A DNA stretch of 64,000 nucleotides, from positions 1 to 64,000 of the forward strand of contig NZ_LIPW01000007.1 of the NCBI RefSeq assembly GCF_001418345.1, written 5' to 3'. A program made the translations under genes and the position numbers. How positions within the stretch are numbered: the first letter of the stretch is position 1; the number at the start of each line of letters is the position of its first letter. The notes under the pieces are model-generated. The model saw only the letters and a list, made by a program, of their open reading frames with translations. It did no database searches and was not told the origin of the DNA. Below are positions 57,519 through 64,000 of the stretch, in pieces. The stretch is from Pseudidiomarina woesei. Lineage in GTDB: Bacteria > Pseudomonadota > Gammaproteobacteria > Enterobacterales > Alteromonadaceae.

Positions 57519-58847
57519 ATGAAGTCGATTCCAAAATATATGACAAAATTCGTTGCGGCTTTACCGCGTCGACATCAAGTGCTGCTCAGCTCAGTTTGTG
57601 CGGCAACTTTGCTTATTGTGATGCTGCCATCAGAGCCAGCTACTGCGTCTAAGCACGTGAGCGAGCCACAGCTCGGCAACGCCGAACTCATTCTCGGGCA
57701 ACGTTACGAGCTAGACATTAGTCTACATAATGAAGCAACCGAACAAGGCACTTCGCAGCAACCAACCATTCGTTGGAGCGGCTATGAAGTGCGCTCAGGT
57801 GACTCATTAGCTCGTATCTTCGACCAAATGGGGTTAACGCCTCAGCAGCTTTATCGTGTTACTCAAGACCAACAAGCTGATAAGTATCTACGTAAAATTC
57901 ACCCAGGCGACACCTTGCGCTTTGCTCGCGATGAGAATGACGAGCTCATTCAATTGGCATTTCAACTCGATCCGACGCAAACGCTAATTATAAGTAAAAC
58001 CGACAACGGTTATGTCAGCGAAATTGAAGCCAAAGCGGTTGAGGTACGCACTGAAACCGCCCATGCTCGCGTGAAATCAAGCTTCTGGAATGCCGGCATT
58101 GATGCTGGGCTTACCGAAGGCCAAATCATGAGCATAGCGGATATTTTCGGCTGGGATATCGACTTTGCACTCGACCTTCGCGAGGGTGATGAGTTTAGTG
58201 TGATGTTTGAGAAAAAATACGCTGACGGCGAGTTTGTAGGCTTTGGTCGTGTGTTAGCGGCTGAGTTTGTTAATCGCGGTGAACACTACCAGGCTTTTCT
58301 CCACGACAACGGTGAGTTTTATAACGCTGAAGGCCGCGCCATGCGTAAGTCATTCCTGCGCTCACCAGTGAAGTTTACTTACATCAGCTCAAGCTTCAAC
58401 CCGCGACGTTTACACCCAGTAACCGGCCAAGTACGCCCGCACAACGGTATTGATTATGCAGCGAGTGTTGGCACACCGGTCATGTCATCGGGAGCCGGTC
58501 GGGTTATTGCCAGCGCATACAACAACCTCAATGGTCACTACGTTTTTGTGCAACACGGCGAAAGATACGTAACCAAATATCTGCACTTGAGCAAGCGTCT
58601 AGTGAAAAAAGGCCAGCGTGTTAAACAAGGCGAGCTAATTGGTCGCGTAGGCGCAACTGGCCGTGTTACCGGTGCGCACTTACACTATGAGTTTTTGGTG
58701 GATGGCGTACATCGCAATCCGCGCACAGTGAAGTTTCCACAAGCGGAATCACTGGCAAAAAATGAACTTCCCATGTTCAAAGAAGCCGCTCAACAGCGTC
58801 TTGCCGTATTGAATGACAGTAAACGGTTCTATTTGGCGATGCGTTGA
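57519..58847 (+). CDS. mepM: M23-family peptidoglycan endopeptidase (MepM-like), 442 aa
   Basis: Cell-wall hydrolase that opens cross-links for growth. N-terminal signal-anchor (about 15-40, LLSSVCAATLLIVMLP), a LysM/OapA-like segment (YEVRSGDSLARIFDQMGL), and a LytM domain near the C-terminus with HNGIDYAASVGTPV, HGERYVTKYLHLSK and GATGRVTGAHLHYEF (zinc His/Asp set intact). Start ATG 57519 is chosen for the nearby GGAAGG; ATG 57540 is possible. The stop overlaps anmK (TGATG). Confidence 0.88.
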   Translation: MKSIPKYMTKFVAALPRRHQVLLSSVCAATLLIVMLPSEPATASKHVSEPQLGNAELILGQRYELDISLHNEATEQGTSQQPTIRWSGYEVRSGDSLARIFDQMGLTPQQLYRVTQDQQADKYLRKIHPGDTLRFARDENDELIQLAFQLDPTQTLIISKTDNGYVSEIEAKAVEVRTETAHARVKSSFWNAGIDAGLTEGQIMSIADIFGWDIDFALDLREGDEFSVMFEKKYADGEFVGFGRVLAAEFVNRGEHYQAFLHDNGEFYNAEGRAMRKSFLRSPVKFTYISSSFNPRRLHPVTGQVRPHNGIDYAASVGTPVMSSGAGRVIASAYNNLNGHYVFVQHGERYVTKYLHLSKRLVKKGQRVKQGELIGRVGATGRVTGAHLHYEFLVDGVHRNPRTVKFPQAESLAKNELPMFKEAAQQRLAVLNDSKRFYLAMR

Positions 58848-59971
58848 TGGCACAGCGTGACTTATACCTCGGGCTGATGTCTGGCACCAGCATGGACGGG
58901 CTAGACATTGCCTTGGTTGAGTTTACAGATGACATGCCAGAGTTGGTTAGCCACCAACAGTTTGAACTTCCCGATGCTCTGCAAGAGAAACTGCACGCCT
59001 TGTGCGATGAACACCCCAATGAACTTCACCATTGGGGTGAACTCGATCGTGAGTTCGCCATATTCTGTGCCGAGTGTGTACTTGAATTCCTCAATCGACG
59101 CAATTTGTCTGCCACGGCGATTACCGCCATTGGCAGTCATGGTCAAACCGTACGCCATCAACCTGATGCGAACTACCCTTACACGCTACAGCTAGGCGAC
59201 CCGAATACTCTGGCTGCACTTACCGGCATTGCCGTAGTTGCTGATTTTCGCCGTAAAGACATCGCCCTAGGCGGGCAAGGCGCGCCGCTAGTACCCGCAT
59301 TTCACCATGCGGTATTCAGTAGTTTAAAAGAGTCTCGTGTTATTCTAAACCTCGGCGGCATTGCCAACATCACCTGGCTACCGGGAAACCCAACAGGCGT
59401 TACCGGCTTTGATACGGGCCCCGCGAATACACTCATGGACCGTTGGTTTAAAGCCTGCCACCCCGAGCATGCTGACGACTTTGATCGCCATGGGGCGTTT
59501 GCTGCTCACGGTGAAGTGAAGCATGAGGTGCTTGAGCAACTCCTCGAAGACTCATACTTTAGCCGGCCGCCACCTAAAAGCACTGGCCGTGATGTATTTA
59601 ATCTTGATTGGTTGCGTGAGCGGATAGGTGATCTGGATAAATATAGTCGTGCAGATATTCAAGCAACTCTGGTCGCTTTCACTGCGCGAACCGTCGCCGA
59701 TGCAATTCAACAATGGCTTCCAGAGCAGCCAGATACCATTTTTGTCTGTGGTGGCGGCGCTTATAACCCCATTTTAATGAGTGCCCTCAAAGTCGCGTTA
59801 CCAAACGTTCAGTGGCATGCCACATCGGTACTTGGTGTGGCGCCGCAACACGTTGAGGCCATGGCGTTTGCCTGGCTAGCATATAGTTATATACATCGCA
59901 AACCAGGCAACTTGCCAGCGGTGACCGGCGCTAGCCGGCCAACTATTTTAGGTGGGCTATTCTTACCTTAA
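58847..59971 (+). CDS. anmK: Anhydro-N-acetylmuramic acid kinase, 374 aa
   Basis: Converts anhydro-MurNAc released by lytic enzymes into MurNAc-6-P. Motifs: LYLGLMSGTSMDGLDIAL, GSHGQTVRHQP, VADFRRKDIALGGQGAPLVP and NLGGIANITWLPG, plus FVCGGGAYNPILM. Translationally coupled to the M23 endopeptidase, whose activity releases wall fragments. AmgK and MurU at 48 kb can take the product further after dephosphorylation; no mupP was seen in this window. Confidence 0.96.
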   Translation: MAQRDLYLGLMSGTSMDGLDIALVEFTDDMPELVSHQQFELPDALQEKLHALCDEHPNELHHWGELDREFAIFCAECVLEFLNRRNLSATAITAIGSHGQTVRHQPDANYPYTLQLGDPNTLAALTGIAVVADFRRKDIALGGQGAPLVPAFHHAVFSSLKESRVILNLGGIANITWLPGNPTGVTGFDTGPANTLMDRWFKACHPEHADDFDRHGAFAAHGEVKHEVLEQLLEDSYFSRPPPKSTGRDVFNLDWLRERIGDLDKYSRADIQATLVAFTARTVADAIQQWLPEQPDTIFVCGGGAYNPILMSALKVALPNVQWHATSVLGVAPQHVEAMAFAWLAYSYIHRKPGNLPAVTGASRPTILGGLFLP

Positions 59972-59977
59972 TTAACG

Positions 59978-61288
59978 CTAATCTAATGTCGCAAATGCGT
60001 CACGGGTAAGGTTCTCATTGTTGCCATTCTCACCAACCACAATACTGTCTTCAATACGAATGCCACCGTATGGGCGTAGTTCTGCAATGCGGTCCCAATT
60101 AAAGTCAGCATTGCCTTGATGCGCCTCAAGCAGTTGGTCAACCACGTATAAGCCTGGCTCAATGGTAAAGGCTTGGCCAACTTCGATATCACGCAACAGG
60201 CGTAAAAACGGATGACGAGGATCACGCGCAATAGTATCACCGCGGTCATTGGCCAAGAAACCACCTACATCATGTACTTGCAGACCAATAAAGTGGCCTA
60301 AACCGTGCGGGAAGAAGGCGCTGCTATAGCCTTGCTCATAAATACTTTCTGCGGTGCCCTTCACAAAGCCGTAATCCGCCAAAACCTGCGCAATTTTTAA
60401 GTGTTGGCTGACGTGCAGTTCGTAATAATTGATGCCGGGCTTAATTTCAGCAAGCAAGGCCTGCTGCGCTTGGTCCATAGACTCGATAAGTTCAGCAAAA
60501 AAGCCAGACTCACGTGCATAAGTGCGGGTAATATCAGCGCAATAGCCGCGATATAGCGCGCCAGCATCAATCAAAAATGAACGCGACTGCGCAGGCGCTT
60601 GGGTTTCGTACACATCATAATGCAGCACGGCACCATGTTCGTTAAGCGCCACAATACTGTTATATGGAACTTGGCTTTCACGGAAGTTTATTGCAGCCAA
60701 ATACGCATGGTGAATTTCCAACTCACTCGCACCGGCCATAAAGGCATCTCGCGCCGCCAAATGCGCTTTCGCCGCTAAGCGGTTCGCGTGACGCATATTG
60801 TCCACTTCCCACGCCGTTTTAATGGCACGGTGAAAATGCAAATGGTCGATTAAATTAGCCGGATTACGCGCTTTAACAGGCCAGCTTGCAACAGGCTCAG
60901 CAAAGTCTTCGCCAATAAACGCAGCTGATTTAATTTTGTCGCCTAGCCATGCGGTCATTTTGTCTTGCTCGTCAATCACAACCAGCTCGACATATTGTTG
61001 CCACTCTTCTTCGGGCACTTTAACTTCTGCATGCCAAAAATCACGAGGCTGAAATAAAAATACTACCGGCTTTTCGCCTGGTTGATAAAAGATGGCACTT
61101 TTCGGACTTTCAATAACTGGAACCCAGTATTTGAACAGCGGGTTCACTTTATAAGGTGCGGGATTATCATCAAGAAAGGCCACACGTGGCTGGCCTGCGT
61201 AAATTAGAACTGACTCGTAGCCGGTAGCGGCAAGTGCTGCGTCGAAACGAGCACGCACCGTGGCGATATGATCTGCGTATGCGCTCAT
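59978..61288 (-). CDS. pepQ: Xaa-Pro dipeptidase, 436 aa
   Basis: Cytosolic M24B metallopeptidase cleaving X-Pro dipeptides. Dinuclear metal site: LIDAGALYRGYCADITRTY (two Asp), FFPHGLGHFIGLQVHDVGG (His), FTIEPGLYVVD (Glu) and GIRIEDSIVV (Glu). N-terminal domain LIYAGQPRVAFLDDNPAPYKVN matches E. coli PepQ (443 aa). Its GAGG ribosome site is buried in a hairpin behind erpA (61292-61337). Confidence 0.96.
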   Translation of the reverse strand: MSAYADHIATVRARFDAALAATGYESVLIYAGQPRVAFLDDNPAPYKVNPLFKYWVPVIESPKSAIFYQPGEKPVVFLFQPRDFWHAEVKVPEEEWQQYVELVVIDEQDKMTAWLGDKIKSAAFIGEDFAEPVASWPVKARNPANLIDHLHFHRAIKTAWEVDNMRHANRLAAKAHLAARDAFMAGASELEIHHAYLAAINFRESQVPYNSIVALNEHGAVLHYDVYETQAPAQSRSFLIDAGALYRGYCADITRTYARESGFFAELIESMDQAQQALLAEIKPGINYYELHVSQHLKIAQVLADYGFVKGTAESIYEQGYSSAFFPHGLGHFIGLQVHDVGGFLANDRGDTIARDPRHPFLRLLRDIEVGQAFTIEPGLYVVDQLLEAHQGNADFNWDRIAELRPYGGIRIEDSIVVGENGNNENLTRDAFATLD

Positions 61289-61291
61289 AAA

Positions 61292-61337
61292 AACCTCGCT
61301 TAGAAAATGTGAAACTATTCTAGCGGAAAGCGAGGTT
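61292..61337 (-). promoter_or_regulatory. Terminator-like hairpin enclosing the pepQ ribosome-binding site
   Basis: Minus strand AACCTCGCT (61329-61337) pairs with AGCGAGGTT (61292-61300), then TTTATG. The GAGG inside the 3' arm is also the pepQ Shine-Dalgarno, and the pepQ ATG (61288) lies within the T-rich tail. The stem starts ~10 bp after the erpA stop. Confidence 0.6.
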
Positions 61338-61347
61338 TAACTCACGT

Positions 61348-61692
61348 TTAGATCGAGAAGCTTGACCCACAACCACAGGTGGTCGTCGCATTTGGATTAT
61401 CAACGAAGAAACGCGCGCCCTGTAAGCCTTCTTCGTAATTTACTGTGCCGCCCATTAAGTACTGTAAACTCATAGGGTCAACCACCAGGGTAACACCGTT
61501 TTTTTCAATTTCCATGTCGCCTGGGTTGGCTTTTTCGTCAAACGTAAAGCCATATTGAAAACCAGAGCAGCCTCCACCGGTGACGTACACGCGCAGTTTC
61601 AACGCCGGATTTTCTTCCTCGGCAATCAATTTTTTCACTTTATTGGCTGCGGCTTCAGTAAACTGAATAGGCATTGCGGCTGCGTCGGTCAT
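61348..61692 (-). CDS. erpA: Iron-sulfur cluster insertion protein ErpA, 114 aa
   Basis: A-type carrier that delivers [4Fe-4S] clusters, for example to isoprenoid enzymes. The three cluster Cys are present: [11 protein letters not shown] and [11 protein letters not shown] (CGC). Full length and close to E. coli ErpA. Upstream of pepQ on the same strand with a hairpin between. Confidence 0.96.
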   Translation of the reverse strand: MTDAAAMPIQFTEAAANKVKKLIAEEENPALKLRVYVTGGGCSGFQYGFTFDEKANPGDMEIEKNGVTLVVDPMSLQYLMGGTVNYEEGLQGARFFVDNPNATTTCGCGSSFSI

Positions 61693-61750
61693 AATATTTG
61701 AATACCTCTTGAAAATTCATTCACTATTTTCGCTTACCTGACTAAAAGGG

Positions 61751-62485
61751 TCAAGTATTGCCGTCTTCGTTCACGACTTCTCTTGGCTGTAATAATTGAC
61801 TCCAAAAGAAACTACGCGTCAGCGACTGCCGAGAACCACTAATATTCACTTCGACATCAAGTCGCTCTGGCAAAAAGTCATCTGGCAAGACAAAGTCGCC
61901 TGCTTGCACGGTAAAGTAACGCATACTGAATTGGCGATCTTTAGCTTCTATATTTGCTAAATCAAGCAAATCATAGCTTGCTGGTTTATCATTTTTGCGG
62001 CCATGTAAGGTTATACTCAATGTGCCTTTTGTTAAGTTGCGCACGCGCTCCATTTGCACAATGGCCAAACGAAAATGAAAATGGTTCGGCGTAATATTTT
62101 TCTGCAATTCAAGCGAGTCGATAACCACGCCACTCGCTTCCATTTCTGGCGCCATAATTTTCTGATAGAAAGTTATTTCGCGTCGTAGCGCAAAGTTTTC
62201 GTCCTGTGCAATAAGTAGTTCTTGCTGCAAGTTTTTGCTAGCGGCACGCTCAATACCCAGCTCAACCATAGCAATGTGTTGCTGGTAATCGAAGGTTTCA
62301 GCGCGCTGATACAATTGTTCAATAGTTTCCTGTTGCTGTGATATCTCGTCTTGTAACTTGAGTACATGCCAGTGACCGCCGTAGTATCCGCCGAGCACAC
62401 CAATAATTAACGTAAGTAACAGCAGGCCCCAGCCACCAAAACGGTGTACCAATAAGCTGATTATGATATTTTGTTTCTGCGTCAT
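61751..62485 (-). CDS. DUF6776 membrane protein, 244 aa
   Basis: Conserved gammaproteobacterial protein of unknown role. One N-terminal membrane helix (about 15-36, WGLLLLTLIIGVLGGYYGGHW), a long coiled coil (~40-115), and a beta-rich C-terminal domain with SITLHGRKND and LPDDFLPERLDVEV. Lies beside erpA and divergent from hemJ. Probably periplasmic by topology. Confidence 0.75.
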   Translation of the reverse strand: MTQKQNIIISLLVHRFGGWGLLLLTLIIGVLGGYYGGHWHVLKLQDEISQQQETIEQLYQRAETFDYQQHIAMVELGIERAASKNLQQELLIAQDENFALRREITFYQKIMAPEMEASGVVIDSLELQKNITPNHFHFRLAIVQMERVRNLTKGTLSITLHGRKNDKPASYDLLDLANIEAKDRQFSMRYFTVQAGDFVLPDDFLPERLDVEVNISGSRQSLTRSFFWSQLLQPREVVNEDGNT

Positions 62486-62567
62486 AGGTTCACTTCGTAA
62501 CTTGAATTAGCGACATGCTACGCAGACGTGGCGCGGCGCGCAACAATAAATCAAATAAGGCAGCAAT

Positions 62568-62993
62568 ATGATTCTGTGGTTAAAAGCTTTGCATATTATA
62601 TTCATGGTGGCTTGGTTTGCCGGTATTTTTTATTTGCCGCGCTTGTTTGTTTATCACGCCCAAGTTAGCGACGACAATACCAGCGAGCAATTGAAGATTA
62701 TGGAGCGCCGGTTGCTGTATTTTGTAACCCCGTTTGCGCTGCTAACATTGGTATTTGGCTTAGCTCTTATGTGGATTTATGGTGCGGCCTGGCTTAAAGC
62801 GAGCGTTTGGTTGCATGTAAAGTTGGTTCTAGTGACCTTGCTTTATGTGTATCACGGCTATTGCTTCAAGCTGCTTGCGGACTTTAAATACAATCGTAAT
62901 ACACGCAGTCATAAGTTTTACCGAGTGTTTAACGAAGTGCCGGTGTTAGCGTTGTTTGCGATCATTATTTTAGCTGTGGTTAAACCGTTTTAG
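62568..62993 (+). CDS. hemJ: Protoporphyrinogen oxidase HemJ, 141 aa
   Basis: Membrane enzyme for the penultimate heme step, used in place of HemG/HemY. Four hydrophobic helices. Family marks: LKALHIIFMVAWFAGIFYLPRLFVYH, ERRLLYFVTPFA and HVKLVLVTLLYVYHGY, with the conserved His residues. Full length. It stands ~80 bp ahead of pyrB in the same direction; no terminator is evident between them. Confidence 0.93.
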   Translation: MILWLKALHIIFMVAWFAGIFYLPRLFVYHAQVSDDNTSEQLKIMERRLLYFVTPFALLTLVFGLALMWIYGAAWLKASVWLHVKLVLVTLLYVYHGYCFKLLADFKYNRNTRSHKFYRVFNEVPVLALFAIIILAVVKPF

Positions 62994-63072
62994 TCGCAGC
63001 GGCATTCTTTTCATGGTGAAATTCTGATAGAATATCGGTCCAGTGTTTCCCATCACTGTAGGGCCTTTTCTG

Positions 63073-64000
63073 ATGAATTTTACCGGTTCCAACATTCTCT
63101 CGGTCGACCAGTTCGACATCGACAGTATTCAAACAATATTTGCTATTGCCGATCGCATGCAACCCTATGCTCGCCGTCAAAAACGCACAAAAGTGCTCGA
63201 CGGTGCTATTTTAGGCAATTTATTTTTTGAGCCTTCAACACGTACTCGTGTGAGCTTTGGTACCGCGTTTAATTTACTCGGCGGCGAAGTTCGCGAAACC
63301 ACCGGAATGGAGAGCTCTGCACTAGCCAAAGGTGAGTCGTTGTACGACACCGCGCGCGTACTTAGTAGCTACAGTGATGTGATTGCCATGCGCCACCCGA
63401 AGTCGGGTGCGGTGGCTGAGTTTGCCGAAGGTAGCCGCGTACCGGTTATCAACGGTGGTGATGGGGCCAATGAGCATCCAACCCAAGCCCTGCTTGACTT
63501 GTATACCATAAAGAAAGAGCTGGCTTATCATGGCCATGGTGTAGACGGCATGCACATTTGCATGATGGGCGACTTAAAGTTTGGCCGCACCGTGCACTCG
63601 CTGTCGCGCTTATTAGCCATGTACAAAGACATCCGCTTTACGCTGATCTCGCCACGTGAACTTGCCATGCCAGATAGCGTGCTTGATGTGTTAGCGAATG
63701 CTGGGCACCGCGTCACCATTACTGACCAAGTAAGCGGCAGCTCTGATGCAGACATTGTGTATCAAACCCGTATTCAACAAGAGCGCTTTACCACGCCACA
63801 AGAGGCTGATTTGTATCGTGGCAAATTCCGCTTAAACAGTGAAATTTATACCAAGCACTACAAACCCAATACCGTCATTATGCATCCGTTGCCGCGCGAT
63901 TCGCGTGCAGAAGCCAACGAACTTGATAATGATTTGAACCAAAACCCGAACTTGGCCATATTCCGTCAAGCCGACAACGGCGTGTTAATACGAATGGCAC
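63073..64000 (+). CDS. pyrB: Aspartate carbamoyltransferase catalytic chain, 3' end beyond window
   Basis: First committed step of pyrimidine synthesis: carbamoyl phosphate plus aspartate. The frame opens at ATG 63073 and stays open to base 64000 (309 codons), so the gene is incomplete here. Motifs: FFEPSTRTRVSFGTA (carbamoyl-phosphate site), MRHPKSGAVAEFA, GDGANEHPTQALLDLYT and IMHPLPRDSRAEAN. The sequence resembles the longer Shewanella/Idiomarina-type PyrB; whether a pyrI follows cannot be seen. Confidence 0.95.
   Translation, partial: MNFTGSNILSVDQFDIDSIQTIFAIADRMQPYARRQKRTKVLDGAILGNLFFEPSTRTRVSFGTAFNLLGGEVRETTGMESSALAKGESLYDTARVLSSYSDVIAMRHPKSGAVAEFAEGSRVPVINGGDGANEHPTQALLDLYTIKKELAYHGHGVDGMHICMMGDLKFGRTVHSLSRLLAMYKDIRFTLISPRELAMPDSVLDVLANAGHRVTITDQVSGSSDADIVYQTRIQQERFTTPQEADLYRGKFRLNSEIYTKHYKPNTVIMHPLPRDSRAEANELDNDLNQNPNLAIFRQADNGVLIRMA

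Overview
The window reads as a gammaproteobacterial chromosome, most likely a marine Alteromonadales member near Idiomarina/Pseudidiomarina. This is inferred from protein resemblance and gene order: tkt-epd-pgk-fba, lptD-surA-pdxA-rsmA-apaG-apaH, rapA-rluA-djlA, rsmE-gshB-yqgE-ruvX, and rpsU/dnaG/rpoD beside a tRNA-Ile2(CAU). No species can be fixed from this alone.

Positions 1 to about 14,460 are an accessory island that ends at the 3' end of the tRNA-Ile2 gene. From left to right it holds: the right end of an IS3-family element that cuts into an unknown gene; a small replication-type module (AlpA-like regulator, HUH-type Rep protein, AbrB-like small protein, several hairpins); a tandem-repeat patch; a defence-type operon (one-TM protein, type III restriction-modification mod and res, DUF3800 protein, small nuclease-like protein); a stand-alone GIY-YIG nuclease with repeated DNA-binding-like modules; a short orphan gene; and a tightly coupled two-gene pair (DGQ-R motif protein plus HEPN-type protein). 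The pair is the best candidate for an undescribed system. No integrase is visible in the window, so the island's other end is probably to the left.

Positions 14,466 to 64,000 are core genome. 14.5-25.6 kb: tRNA-Ile2, an amidohydrolase, rpoD, a DUF3192 lipoprotein, dnaG, rpsU, marC, tgt, queA, and an ECF sigma / membrane anti-sigma / lipoprotein operon. 25.7-29.5 kb: Pit phosphate transport with its DUF47 partner, a TerC-family protein and a DUF481 outer-membrane protein. 29.5-39.2 kb: the metK, tkt, epd, pgk, fba carbon block, an alcohol dehydrogenase and an M1 aminopeptidase. 39.3-49.4 kb: rsmE-gshB-yqgE-ruvX, a PIN-PhoH protein, rapA, rluA, djlA and the murU/amgK cell-wall recycling pair. 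49.5-64 kb: the lptD-to-apaH operon, tyrS, an M23 peptidase, anmK, pepQ, erpA, a DUF6776 protein, hemJ and the start of pyrB, which runs off the end. anmK, amgK and murU together point to peptidoglycan recycling through MurNAc.

Two core junctions (metK/tkt and erpA/pepQ) share an unusual design in which the 3' arm of a terminator-like hairpin contains the ribosome-binding site of the next gene.
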